Shown piece after piece: positions 24,197 to 32,666 of a stretch of 64,000 nt of DNA (within the stretch, counting starts at the first letter, position 1; each line of letters starts with the position of its first letter). Below the pieces are notes generated by a model. The model was not told the origin of the DNA, did not search any database, and saw only the letters and a list, made by a program, of their open reading frames with translations. The stretch spans positions 186,001-250,000 of the forward strand of contig NZ_QKTX01000001.1 of NCBI RefSeq assembly GCF_003253485.1. The letters are read 5' to 3'. Position numbers and translations under genes: made by a program. Source of the stretch: Algoriphagus aquaeductus (lineage in GTDB: Bacteria > Bacteroidota > Bacteroidia > Cytophagales > Cyclobacteriaceae).

Positions 24197-27181
24197 TTAT
24201 CTTCTCTCTAACATTCCCGGTTGGGCACTTTCACTTCCAATCAGACTTTCAAGCCGGAGTTTGAGCTTTTGGGCTTCTTCCTGATAGCCTCTTTCTTCCA
24301 ATAGTGGAATGAAATACTTCACCATTTCGATGGATATCATCATGTCCCGGTCGTAGGACCGATTTTCCTTGGTGTAAAACTCAATCATATCCAAAGACCG
24401 CTTGGAGATTTTGTCAATGATGTCCAAGGCTTTTTCATCTTCTCCCACTTCAAAGAAAAGCGGAACAGACTGTCCACTGCTGAGGTCGTAGGGTATGGCC
24501 TTATGTGGCATGATTTCCAGTCCATAATTTAGCATTTGGGCCGCTTGTTCCATTTTGTCTTCATCCAGCAAAGCCATCACGATGGTGTTGAGCGCACTTC
24601 TGTGATTGGAGGCGAATCTCCGGTATTCCTCATCCAGATAGGCATTGGGGTCATTCATTCCACGGAAAGCAAAGTTTTCCATGTAGTTTTTGAATGCCAA
24701 ATCGGTATTGACCAATTCCTCTCTCAGGTATTCCGGCTTGCGGATCGGAAGCAGACGATAGGTCATGCCCTCCATGACCACGTGCTCACTGATGTTGAGT
24801 CCTATGGAAGACAATGAAGTATTGTTGAAATAGATCGGTCTGTCCCAATTATTACTTACAATGAGGTCAATCAACATCAGGTTGCCTTTGGTTACATAGT
24901 TTCCTTTGACCTGAAGGTTGATCTGAGGTACAAATAAGTCCTTAAACTGTGGAGGGACGATTTCATCGTTTTGGATGAAACTGCTATCCACTTCCAGAAT
25001 CAAGTTGCGGGATGGCACCATATTGACCACGCTCTTACCTCCGGTTTTCATTTTCAGGAGATCAGAACCCGAATTAATCAACTTCAGGTATTCTCTGGCC
25101 GAGATGGCATTCATACCTTCTCTTTCCATAATATACAGCACATCGTTGGTGCCTTTTTGATAGCGTTCCTTTGTCAGAGAGAATGGAAGCGGGTCAGATT
25201 GGTCTGCTTGGCGCGTCATCTGGTCTACATACCAGTCCGTGTCAAAATAACTCAATACGATCACCCGAACGTCCGTTCGGAAGTTTTCTACCTCCTGTAC
25301 ATACCAAAGCGGGAAGGTGTCATTGTCTCCTCCTGTGAAAAGAATGGCATTTGGGGCGCAGGAAGCCAGGAAGTTACGTGCCGAGTCAACGGAGAAATAG
25401 CGTCCTTTACGATTGTGGTCATCCCAATTTTGGGATCCCATCAGCCCTGCTACTGGGAGTGTGAGCAAAGTGGCGATGATCCCGCCGGTACCCAGGTTTT
25501 TAGTGGCTTTTCCCAATCCGTGGGCGATAGCCAGTGTACCTAGCCCTGCCCAAATCGCAAAGGCATAAAAGCTACCCACATAAATATAATCCCGCTCCCT
25601 TGGTTCTACGGGAGGAGAGTTGAGGTACAGGACCAATACCACTCCCATCATCAGGAAAAGCATGAGGTTCACGTAGAAATACTTGGGGTCTTTTTTGGCT
25701 TGGAAAAAAACACCAATTAAGCCCAAGATCAACGGCAACATAAAATAGTTGTTGTGCCCTTTGTTCTCCTTGATGTAGTCCGGGTACTTGTCAGAAAGGG
25801 CATCGCTGATGCTCATCCAAGGGGCATCCGTGAAATCACTTTCCCTTCCGGAGAAATTCCACATAAAATATCTCCAATACATGTGCCCCAGCTGATGACT
25901 GAGCATAAAGTAAATGTTGTCTCCGAAGGTCGGGTCCTGCCCCTCGCGCAATCCCAGCTTAGAGCGGTAAATCCGCTTATGGTTTTCTTGAGTGGAATAT
26001 ATTCGGGGAAGGATCGTGGTTTTGGCTGGATCGTAGGTGTTTTTCAGCTCATAATCCACGATTTCATATTTTTCTTTACCCTTCATGTAGATCGGAGCTC
26101 CTTCGGTTTGATCCACCAACTGGGCCGTGAAATATTGTCCATGAAGAAGTGGTCTGTAGCCATACTGCTCCCGTTTCAGGTAAGATACATAGCTGACAAT
26201 ATCTTTGGGGGCATTTTCATTGATGATAGGATCTTGATTGGATCGTACGATGATCAAGGCGTAAGAACCGTATCCGATCAAAATAAAAGTCAGAGATAAC
26301 AGGATCGTGTTGAGTAGTGATTTCTCCTTTTGGATAGAATAGCGGATCCCATAGACCAGTGCCCCCAAAAACAAAACAATAAAGACCACGATGCCGGTGC
26401 CAAAAGGCAATCCTATGCTATTCACAAAGAATATCTCCATGGAACCCGCCAAACTGGGCAATCCTGGAATAATCAGGTTGTTGATGATGACAAGGGCTAC
26501 CCCACCCAGAAACATGGCATAAATGGCCCCTTTTAAGCTTGGATTTTCATACTTTTTGAAATAATAGATCAATGCCAACGCCGGTAGAGTCACCAGATTA
26601 AGCAAGTGAACTCCAATAGAGAGGCCTACCAGGTAAGCAATAAAAATCATCCAACGGTTTTCTTCTTTTGGATCTTTAATGACCTCCCACTTCAAAAAGG
26701 CCCAAATCACGATGGCGGTAAAAAAGGAGGACATAGCATACACCTCGGCCTCCACAGCTGAAAACCAAAAGCTGTCTGAAAAAGCATAAATCAGTGAACC
26801 GACGATTCCGGAACCCATCAATGCGATGGTTTGGCCTTTACTTTCCTGACCTTCTTCGATTGAGAAAATTCTTTTTCCAAAAAGGGTAATGGACCAAAAC
26901 AGGAAAAGAATAGTAAAACCGGAGAACAGCGCACTGCCGATATTCATCCAATACGCTACTTGGAGAGGATCACCAAAGGCCAAAAAGCCGAACATCCGAT
27001 ACACCAAAAGCATAAATGGGGCACCTGGAGGATGGGGAACCTGCAGCTTGTAAGAAACGGCAATAAACTCTCCCGGATCCCAAAAACTGGCAGTTTGTTC
27101 GACAGTCAGAATGTAAACCAGCGTGGAAACGGCAAAAATTATCCACCCGGTAAGGTTGTTGATCTGCTTATAATTGAGCAT
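24197..27181 (-). CDS. DUF2723 / GT117 multi-pass membrane glycosyltransferase-like protein
   Basis: A 994-residue integral membrane protein. About 12 hydrophobic helices fill the N-terminal 570 residues. The first extracytoplasmic loop has the DUF2723 signature SFWDPGEFIAVSYKLQVPHPPG, an acidic motif reminiscent of GT-C protein O-mannosyltransferases. A large periplasmic part follows (YFSVDSARNFLASCAPNAILFTGGDNDTFPLWY). TPR-like helices finish the protein (about 880-990). The family is widespread in Bacteroidota and classed as GT117. The acceptor is unproven, with protein or lipid glycosylation assumed. Confidence 0.9.
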   Translation of the reverse strand: MLNYKQINNLTGWIIFAVSTLVYILTVEQTASFWDPGEFIAVSYKLQVPHPPGAPFMLLVYRMFGFLAFGDPLQVAYWMNIGSALFSGFTILFLFWSITLFGKRIFSIEEGQESKGQTIALMGSGIVGSLIYAFSDSFWFSAVEAEVYAMSSFFTAIVIWAFLKWEVIKDPKEENRWMIFIAYLVGLSIGVHLLNLVTLPALALIYYFKKYENPSLKGAIYAMFLGGVALVIINNLIIPGLPSLAGSMEIFFVNSIGLPFGTGIVVFIVLFLGALVYGIRYSIQKEKSLLNTILLSLTFILIGYGSYALIIVRSNQDPIINENAPKDIVSYVSYLKREQYGYRPLLHGQYFTAQLVDQTEGAPIYMKGKEKYEIVDYELKNTYDPAKTTILPRIYSTQENHKRIYRSKLGLREGQDPTFGDNIYFMLSHQLGHMYWRYFMWNFSGRESDFTDAPWMSISDALSDKYPDYIKENKGHNNYFMLPLILGLIGVFFQAKKDPKYFYVNLMLFLMMGVVLVLYLNSPPVEPRERDYIYVGSFYAFAIWAGLGTLAIAHGLGKATKNLGTGGIIATLLTLPVAGLMGSQNWDDHNRKGRYFSVDSARNFLASCAPNAILFTGGDNDTFPLWYVQEVENFRTDVRVIVLSYFDTDWYVDQMTRQADQSDPLPFSLTKERYQKGTNDVLYIMEREGMNAISAREYLKLINSGSDLLKMKTGGKSVVNMVPSRNLILEVDSSFIQNDEIVPPQFKDLFVPQINLQVKGNYVTKGNLMLIDLIVSNNWDRPIYFNNTSLSSIGLNISEHVVMEGMTYRLLPIRKPEYLREELVNTDLAFKNYMENFAFRGMNDPNAYLDEEYRRFASNHRSALNTIVMALLDEDKMEQAAQMLNYGLEIMPHKAIPYDLSSGQSVPLFFEVGEDEKALDIIDKISKRSLDMIEFYTKENRSYDRDMMISIEMVKYFIPLLEERGYQEEAQKLKLRLESLIGSESAQPGMLERR

Positions 27182-27283
27182 TAAAACGGTATTTTAGCGC
27201 GACGAAAATATAAAATTTTACTCCAAGTCGTGGGAATTTAGCACTTTTTAAAACTTGGAAGGCTTCTTAAATCAGATTGTCCT

Positions 27284-27328
27284 GTGACAAAAATTACTGT
27301 TTGGAGGGATTTCATCAACGTATTATTG
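27284..27328 (+). promoter_or_regulatory. Crp/Fnr-like operator plus promoter of the thioredoxin gene
   Basis: The dyad GTGACAAAAATTAC (27284-27297, right half imperfect) is centred 30.5 bp before a -7 element TATTATTG (27321-27328, one mismatch). A TTTG lies at 27300-27303. The start codon is at 27353. Same architecture as at 27682, 29248 and 32605. Confidence 0.5.
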
Positions 27329-27352
27329 CATCATCATTCAAACACTTCAGCC

Positions 27353-27673
27353 ATGAGTGCACAACCAAAAACATTTCAGGAACTCATAGACGGGGATACA
27401 CCGGTGCTCGTAGATTTCTTCGCAGTATGGTGTGGCCCTTGCAAAATGATGCAGCCCATCTTGGAGGATACCGCCCGTCACATGGGAGAAAAAGTCAAAA
27501 TTGTCAAAGTAGACGTAGATCGCAATCCCTTGGCAGCCAGTAAATTTCAGGTGAGAGGGGTTCCTACGTTAATTCTCTTTCACAAGGGGAAAGTGGTATG
27601 GAGACAATCCGGGGTGGTGCCGGCACATCAGTTGATTCAATCGCTGGAATCAAACCTAATGGCAAGCGCTTGA
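27353..27673 (+). CDS. Thioredoxin
   Basis: A 106-residue thioredoxin with the redox site WCGPCK (Cys27, Cys30) and the cis-Pro loop RGVPTLILF. An in-frame ORF extends to 27284, but that part would overlap the operator and promoter and is hydrophilic/His-rich without homology; ATG 27353 (MSAQPKTFQELI) is the family start. It reduces protein disulfides in the cytosol. Its location at the head of a sulfur gene group, with the same operator, suggests it serves sulfane-sulfur or persulfide chemistry here. Confidence 0.93.
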   Translation: MSAQPKTFQELIDGDTPVLVDFFAVWCGPCKMMQPILEDTARHMGEKVKIVKVDVDRNPLAASKFQVRGVPTLILFHKGKVVWRQSGVVPAHQLIQSLESNLMASA

Positions 27674-27681
27674 CCCATCAT

Positions 27682-27725
27682 GTGACAAAAGTCATTTTAG
27701 CAGTTAAGAGAGGATTCTAATTTTG
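27682..27725 (+). promoter_or_regulatory. Crp/Fnr-like operator plus promoter of the MBL-rhodanese gene
   Basis: The dyad GTGACAAAAGTCAT (27682-27695) is centred 29.5 bp before a perfect -7 element TAATTTTG (27718-27725). The start codon is at 27763. No -33 TTTG is evident, as expected of an activator-dependent promoter. Confidence 0.6.
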
Positions 27726-27762
27726 TTGAAATTCAAAACCGAAAGAGCAACCAACATAAACT

Positions 27763-29184
27763 ATGAAAATCGAACAAATCTATACCGGATGTTTGGCGCA
27801 GGGAGCTTATTACATCGAGTCAGAAGGTGAAGCTGCTGTAATCGATCCTTTGAGAGAAGTACAGCCCTACATTGAAAAGGCTGAGCGCCGAAATGCAAAA
27901 ATCAAGTATGTATTCGAGACGCACTTCCATGCTGATTTTGTATCCGGTCATAAAGACTTGGCGGCTAAGACAGGCGCTAAAATCGTCTATGGGCCGACCG
28001 GTATGAAGATGGGTTTTGATGCCGTCATCGCAGAAGACAATCAGGAGTTTACCTTGGGTAAAGCCAGGATCAAAGTGATCCATACTCCGGGTCATACCAT
28101 GGAGTCTGTCTGCTATCTGTTGATCAATGAAGAAGGAAAAGAAGAAGCCATTTTCACCGGCGACACTTTGTTTATAGGTGACGTAGGACGTCCTGACTTG
28201 GCACAAAAAGTGGTCAAGGATTTGACTCAGGAAATTCTTGCGGGACACTTATACGATTCTTTGAGAAATAAGCTGATGCCTCTGCCGGACCATTTGATCG
28301 TTTATCCTGCCCACGGGGCCGGTTCTGCCTGTGGGAAGAACATGAGTAAGGAAACTTCTGACACACTGGGCAATCAAAAAAAGACCAATTATGCGCTTCA
28401 GCCCATGACTAAAGAAGAGTTTATCCGGGAGGTTTTGTCTGGATTGACGCCTCCACCGGCTTATTTCCCTCAAAATGTCATGATGAATATCCAAGGGTAT
28501 GACAGCATCGATGAAGTATTGGAAAGAGGAGTGAGGCCTTTGAGTCCGGCAGAATTTGAAGCAGCGGCAAATGAAACCGGCGCTTTGATATTGGATACTC
28601 GGGAGGCACAGGTGTTTGCCAAAGGATTTATCCCCAACTCTATCAATATCGGAATTGATGGAAGCTTTGCGGTCTGGGTAGGAGCCATGATTCCAGACCT
28701 AAAGCAGGAAATCCTGGTAGTAGCCGAAGAAGGAAGAGAAGAGGAAGTAATCACCCGATTGGCAAGAGTGGGCTATGACTATTCCATCGGATTCTTGGCA
28801 GGGGGATTCAAATCCTGGAAAGAAGCCGGCTTTGAGGTAGATAGCATTCCTTCCATTACCGCTGAGGAACTCGCAAGTATCAGAGAAAATAGTCCTCAGA
28901 TTTCCATTCTGGATGTAAGGAAAAACTCCGAATTCCTTTCCGAGCATGTGCTGGATGCCGAAAATACCCCCTTGGACTACATTAATGACAGCATGTTGAA
29001 AGTGGACAAAAACAAGACCTATTACGTCCACTGCGCAGGAGGTTATCGATCCATGGTTTTCGCTTCGATTCTGAAAGCCAGAGGATATGATAAATTGATC
29101 GATATAGCAGGGGGCTTCAAAGCCATTAAAGAATCGGGCAAATTTCCGATTACGGACTATGTTTGCCCTACCACGCTTCTATAA
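27763..29184 (+). CDS. MBL-fold hydrolase with two rhodanese domains (persulfide-dioxygenase-like)
   Basis: A 473-residue cytosolic protein. The metallo-beta-lactamase domain (1-250) has THFHADF (His54, His56, Asp58), HTPGHTMESVCYLL and GDTLFIGDVGRPDL. The first rhodanese domain (about 265-355) lacks the catalytic Cys: the active-site loop reads VVAEEGREEEV. The second (about 370-465) has an intact loop, HCAGGYRS. Proteins of this type are related to ETHE1/Blh and oxidise or handle glutathione persulfide-type sulfane sulfur. The usual HxHxDH motif has Phe at the last position. A strong terminator follows, so it is monocistronic. Confidence 0.9.
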   Translation: MKIEQIYTGCLAQGAYYIESEGEAAVIDPLREVQPYIEKAERRNAKIKYVFETHFHADFVSGHKDLAAKTGAKIVYGPTGMKMGFDAVIAEDNQEFTLGKARIKVIHTPGHTMESVCYLLINEEGKEEAIFTGDTLFIGDVGRPDLAQKVVKDLTQEILAGHLYDSLRNKLMPLPDHLIVYPAHGAGSACGKNMSKETSDTLGNQKKTNYALQPMTKEEFIREVLSGLTPPPAYFPQNVMMNIQGYDSIDEVLERGVRPLSPAEFEAAANETGALILDTREAQVFAKGFIPNSINIGIDGSFAVWVGAMIPDLKQEILVVAEEGREEEVITRLARVGYDYSIGFLAGGFKSWKEAGFEVDSIPSITAEELASIRENSPQISILDVRKNSEFLSEHVLDAENTPLDYINDSMLKVDKNKTYYVHCAGGYRSMVFASILKARGYDKLIDIAGGFKAIKESGKFPITDYVCPTTLL

Positions 29185-29200
29185 TTCTCTTCTGAAATGA

Positions 29201-29239
29201 GAAAATGCGGAAACCGATTTTGGCTTCCGCATTTTTTTT
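29201..29239 (+). terminator. Intrinsic terminator after the MBL-rhodanese gene
   Basis: AAATGCGGAA (29203-29212) pairs with TTCCGCATTT (29225-29234), followed by eight T residues. Confidence 0.85.
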
Positions 29240-29247
29240 GACTTTTG

Positions 29248-29291
29248 GTGATCCAAGTCACCTAATTTGGTGTTTGTATCTCAGACTTTTG
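29248..29291 (+). promoter_or_regulatory. Crp/Fnr-like operator plus promoter of the YeeE/YedE pair
   Basis: The dyad GTGATCCAAGTCAC (29248-29261; flanked G..C, giving a longer palindrome) is centred 29.5 bp before the -7-like element GACTTTTG (29284-29291). The first gene starts at 29358. Confidence 0.6.
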
Positions 29292-29357
29292 TATTCTTCC
29301 GGAGTATGAGTCTGGAATGATCACCCCTAAAATCAAACACATAACAAGTAAAAACTT

Positions 29358-29939
29358 ATGAATCAATTTATGGAATGGATTACCCAGCCTTGGCCCTGGT
29401 ATGTGGCCGGGCCAATTATTGGGCTGACGGTCCCGGCATTGCTGATTTTAGGCAATAAAACCTTCGGGATTTCGTCCTCGCTTCGGCACATCTGCGCGGC
29501 CTGTATCCCCGCAGGGATACCTTTTTTTACCTACAACTGGAAAAAAGAAATCTGGAACTTACTCTTTGTTTTGGGAACTGCGATTGGCGGATTTATAGCG
29601 ATGAATTTCCTGGCAAATCCCGATACCATTGTCATTTCGGAAGCTACACAAGCAGATTTGGCAGCTTTGGGTATTACGGATTTCACAGATTTGATGCCTT
29701 CTGACATTTTCTCCTGGGAAACAGTATTCTCTGCCAAAGGCCTTTTGTTTTTTGTGATCGGAGGATTTTTGGTGGGATTTGGTACCCGCTATGCCGGAGG
29801 ATGTACTTCAGGGCATGCCATCATGGGAATCAGTTCCCTTCAGTGGCCCTCTTTGGTCGCCACTATTTTCTTTATGATTGGAGGCTTCTTGATGACCCAT
29901 GTACTCATGGGGCCATTGATGAAATGGGTTGGATTCTAA
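29358..29939 (+). CDS. YeeE/YedE-family sulfur-compound transporter, N-terminal-type half
   Basis: A 193-residue membrane protein with about five helices and the conserved motif [16 protein letters not shown] near residue 150, characteristic of YeeE/YedE (thiosulfate uptake TsuA-like, COG2391). The Cys in GGCTSGH matches the substrate-relay cysteines of TsuA. It is followed 13 bp later by a second half, the split organisation common in Bacteroidota. It probably moves thiosulfate or another sulfane-sulfur compound across the inner membrane. Confidence 0.88.
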   Translation: MNQFMEWITQPWPWYVAGPIIGLTVPALLILGNKTFGISSSLRHICAACIPAGIPFFTYNWKKEIWNLLFVLGTAIGGFIAMNFLANPDTIVISEATQADLAALGITDFTDLMPSDIFSWETVFSAKGLLFFVIGGFLVGFGTRYAGGCTSGHAIMGISSLQWPSLVATIFFMIGGFLMTHVLMGPLMKWVGF

Positions 29940-29952
29940 AAAATTGAAAGAC

Positions 29953-30447
29953 ATGTCAAACGTAATAGAAAAGAAAAATCAGGCGATGGACGAACACGGT
30001 GCTGCACCCAACCTGAGAGAAGACCATGATAGAGGGCTTGAACTCCTGAAATACCTGATCATTGGGGTCATTTTCGGGATAGTCTTCGTCAAAGCAGAAA
30101 TCATCTCCTGGTTTCGCATCCAAGAAATGTTTCGGCTCCAGTCCTTTCATATGTATGGAGTCATTGGTTCGGCAGTGGTCACGGGAATGATCTCTGTGCA
30201 ACTGATCAAGCGACTGAACATCAAGACCATTCACGGAGAAAAAATCCTGATTCCGGATAAGGTCTTCAAAAAGGGTCAGATTATCGGAGGGTTTATCTTC
30301 GGTTTGGGCTGGGCGATCACCGGTGCTTGTCCGGGGCCGTTGTTTGCCCAGATTGGTAGTGGTTACACGGTGGTTTTGGTGACGCTGATTTCAGCTTTGG
30401 CCGGCACTTGGGTGTATGGCAAATTCGCGGATAAGCTTCCAAATTAA
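29953..30447 (+). CDS. YeeE/YedE-family sulfur-compound transporter, second half
   Basis: A 164-residue membrane protein with four hydrophobic helices and the second YeeE motif WAITGACPGPLFAQIGSGY near residue 130. ATG 29953 is chosen because the in-frame upstream extension to 29929 overlaps the previous stop and adds nothing conserved. With the 29358 product it should form one functional channel. The N-terminal 30 residues are hydrophilic (EKKNQAMDEHGAAPNLREDHDRG). Confidence 0.88.
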   Translation: MSNVIEKKNQAMDEHGAAPNLREDHDRGLELLKYLIIGVIFGIVFVKAEIISWFRIQEMFRLQSFHMYGVIGSAVVTGMISVQLIKRLNIKTIHGEKILIPDKVFKKGQIIGGFIFGLGWAITGACPGPLFAQIGSGYTVVLVTLISALAGTWVYGKFADKLPN

Positions 30448-30466
30448 GTGCGGATAAAAAATGGGG

Positions 30467-30497
30467 AAAGGCTGCTTTGCAAAAAGTGGCCTTTTTT
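30467..30497. terminator. Possible bidirectional terminator after YeeE/YedE
   Basis: AAAGGC (30467-30472) pairs with GCCTTT (30489-30494), with an inner TGC/GCA pair. T-run on the plus side (30492-30497). Confidence 0.45.
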
Positions 30498-30576
30498 AAT
30501 TAAATACCTTTTTGATGATAAATCGGATGAGAAAAATAATGGTAATGAGGATACCGCCGACAATGACAAATTCCAT
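30496..30576 (-). CDS. 26-residue membrane miniprotein
   Basis: ATG at 30576 (minus strand) opens a 26-codon frame: MEFVIVGGILITIIFLIRF followed by IIKKVFN and TAA. It forms a single hydrophobic helix with a positively charged end, a typical small membrane protein. A perfect TAnnTTTG element (TAGTTTTG, plus coordinates 30593-30600) lies 16 bp upstream, and a hairpin lies just beyond the stop. It is too short for usual gene calling. Function unknown; it could modulate the neighbouring transporters. Confidence 0.5.
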   Translation of the reverse strand: MEFVIVGGILITIIFLIRFIIKKVFN

Positions 30577-30582
30577 GGATAG

Positions 30583-30600
30583 AGTTTTGACTCAAAACTA
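30583..30600 (-). promoter_or_regulatory. Promoter of the miniprotein with overlapping dyad
   Basis: The -7 element TAGTTTTG (30593-30600, minus) overlaps a perfect dyad AGTTTTGA-C-TCAAAACT (30583-30599), which a regulator could use to block the promoter. Confidence 0.4.
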
Positions 30601-30662
30601 GCCTAATGGCGGAATAGTTTTTCTGATTCGGGATTCTTTCACCAAATCGCCTGCTTTATTTT

Positions 30663-30670
30663 TACCTTTG
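30663..30670 (+). promoter_or_regulatory. -7 promoter element (TACCTTTG) of the MFS gene
   Basis: Exact TAnnTTTG match 25 bp upstream of ATG 30696. Confidence 0.5.
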
Positions 30671-30695
30671 CCCCATCTCAAACCAACCGTTTCTC

Positions 30696-31862
30696 ATGAA
30701 TTACCTTTCCAAAAGAAGGACTGCCCTTGGAGCCATGTTTTTTTTCATGGGGCTCTGTTTTGCCAGTTGGGCGGCACGTATTCCGGACATTCAGGCCAAA
30801 TTTCAACTTTCCGAAGGCCAATTGGGTACGATTCTTCTATGCCTTCCTATTGGATCCATGTTGGGTCTTCCCATTGCCGGCTGGTCCGTGCATCAATATG
30901 GCAGCCGCATTGTGATTTTGCTGGGCAGTTTTGCTTATGCCATGACGCTACCCTTGATAGGCTTGGCCACTACGACTTGGATGATTGTGCCCGTGCTGGT
31001 GGTCTTTGGCCTTTTGGGCAATATCATGAACATCTCCCTCAATACCCAAGCCCTGGGACTGGAGGATCAGATGGGGAAAAGTATTTTGGCTTCATTTCAT
31101 GGTTTATGGAGCATGGCCGGATTTACAGGGGCCGGAATTGGTGCTGGAATGATTTTTTTAAAGTTTTCTCCTGCAGCCCACTATGCCGTGGTCATGGGAA
31201 TTTCGTTTGTAATCATCCTGTTTTCGCAAAAATTTGTTCTCAATGATAGGCGAGACGCAGGGGAAAGTGGAGGATTGGTGCTGAAAAAACCTGACGATTT
31301 GCTCCTTCGGGTGGGGCTGATATCCTTTTTGGGTATGATGACTGAGGGTTGCATGTTTGACTGGAGTGGAGTGTATTTCAAAAAAATCGTCATGGCAGAG
31401 CCGGAATACGTGGCCTTGGGTTATGTCTGTTTTATGGGAGCAATGGCATCGGGCCGATTTATCACTGACAAAGCGACCAATCGATTTGGAAGGATTCCGG
31501 TCCTTCAGGCAAGTGGAATATCGATTTTTGCAGGCTTGGTGTTATCAGTTTTGGTTCCCACTTTGATTACAGCTGCCATTGGATTTTTGTTGGTAGGGTT
31601 GGGCGTGGCTTCCATTGTACCAGTTGCCTATGGGATTGCCGGTAGATCCAAGTTGTATTCTCCCAGTGTGGCATTGGCCTTGGTGTCCACCATTTCTTTC
31701 TTCGGATTTTTGTTGGGACCTCCATTGATCGGGTTCATTGCGGACTTATTTGATCTCCAGATTTCCTTGGCCCTGATTTCGATCAATGGACTCGGGATTT
31801 TATTGCTGAGTAGTATCAGAAAACAAGTGTTTTTCACCCAAGAAACCATCTCCACTCCGTGA
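30696..31862 (+). CDS. MFS transporter
   Basis: A 388-residue major-facilitator protein with 12 predicted helices. The N-terminal helix FFMGLCFASWAARIPDIQAKFQLSEGQLG resembles the YbjJ/fucose-permease-like branch. The substrate is unknown. Its stop codon overlaps the GTG start of the thioesterase gene (GTGA), so the two are translationally coupled. It interrupts the sulfur gene group and has its own promoter without the sulfur operator. Confidence 0.88.
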   Translation: MNYLSKRRTALGAMFFFMGLCFASWAARIPDIQAKFQLSEGQLGTILLCLPIGSMLGLPIAGWSVHQYGSRIVILLGSFAYAMTLPLIGLATTTWMIVPVLVVFGLLGNIMNISLNTQALGLEDQMGKSILASFHGLWSMAGFTGAGIGAGMIFLKFSPAAHYAVVMGISFVIILFSQKFVLNDRRDAGESGGLVLKKPDDLLLRVGLISFLGMMTEGCMFDWSGVYFKKIVMAEPEYVALGYVCFMGAMASGRFITDKATNRFGRIPVLQASGISIFAGLVLSVLVPTLITAAIGFLLVGLGVASIVPVAYGIAGRSKLYSPSVALALVSTISFFGFLLGPPLIGFIADLFDLQISLALISINGLGILLLSSIRKQVFFTQETISTP

Positions 31863-32575
31863 GCCATCCAGAAAATTTTCAATTCACCAAAGACTTCGAG
31901 GTGGGCTCTTTCCAGGTTCATCCCAATGGGAAAATCAGATTGGCCTGCTTGGCAGATTTGCTGCAGGAAATTGCGTGGAGGCATGCCGATTCAGCAGATT
32001 TTGGCAGAAATCTGTTAGAGTCGAATCAAATGTGGGTGCTGTCCCGACTGGAAATCAAAGTGGAGAAATTTCCTAAATGGGGAGATCACTTACAGCTTTT
32101 TACCGGAGGAAGGGGGGCAGAAAAGCTGTTCGCCTTTCGTGAATTTATGGTTTGGGATCAAAATCAGCACGTGGTGGCTCGTGCCATGTCTTCATGGCTT
32201 TTACTTCATACCGAGACCAAGCGAATTCAGAAACCCGAATCGGTTTTGCCTGCGGCCCTATTTGATCCTGCCAAAGCCCCTGCCTGGCAACCCGAAAAAT
32301 TGATGGCTAAGGGTGAATTTTCGACCAAGGATGAAATCCAAGTCAGACAGTCAGATCTGGATCTTTATCACCATGTGAACAATACCAGCTACATCCGTTG
32401 GGTTGAGAATTTTCTGGCTGAGGTGAGCTTTTTACCCAATCAAATTTCCATTAATTACCTTTCAGAATGTCATTTAGGGGATCGGGTGATTCTTTCCCTT
32501 TTTGAAAGTGGTTTAGAAAAATTTGTGGAAGGAAAGGTTGGCGAAAAGGCGGTTTTTGTAGCGCGAGTGTTGTAA
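31859..32575 (+). CDS. Acyl-ACP thioesterase-like hotdog protein
   Basis: A 238-residue double-hotdog thioesterase of the FatA/FatB-like acyl-ACP thioesterase family. The N-terminal hotdog contains LQEIAWRHADSADFG and the second hotdog QVRQSDLDLYHHVNNTSYIRWVENFL, with the conserved Asp/Asn-His-Asn catalytic signature. It releases fatty acids from acyl carrier protein. The GTG start at 31859 overlaps the MFS stop by 4 bp. Coupling with a transporter hints that the MFS protein may export or import a fatty-acid-related compound; this is only positional inference. Confidence 0.85.
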   Translation: MSHPENFQFTKDFEVGSFQVHPNGKIRLACLADLLQEIAWRHADSADFGRNLLESNQMWVLSRLEIKVEKFPKWGDHLQLFTGGRGAEKLFAFREFMVWDQNQHVVARAMSSWLLLHTETKRIQKPESVLPAALFDPAKAPAWQPEKLMAKGEFSTKDEIQVRQSDLDLYHHVNNTSYIRWVENFLAEVSFLPNQISINYLSECHLGDRVILSLFESGLEKFVEGKVGEKAVFVARVL

Positions 32576-32604
32576 GCTTTTCTAGCTTAATTTTTTTGAT
32601 CTAG

Positions 32605-32649
32605 GTGACGATAGTCACAGCCTTGCAGGTGATCCTTGAGCCAACTTTG
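32605..32649 (+). promoter_or_regulatory. Crp/Fnr-like operator plus promoter of the TsdA-like gene
   Basis: The perfect dyad GTGAC-GATA-GTCAC (32605-32618) is centred 30.5 bp before a -7-like element CAACTTTG (32642-32649). The start codon is at 32667. Strongest of the four related sites. Confidence 0.65.
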
Positions 32650-32666
32650 TATATTACCGCAAGACA

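Noticed and set aside
30696..32575. MFS-thioesterase pair as members of the sulfur regulon
   Set aside because: The promoter at 30663 has no GTGAC-N4-GTCAC-type dyad at the fixed distance, and the gene functions do not point to sulfur.
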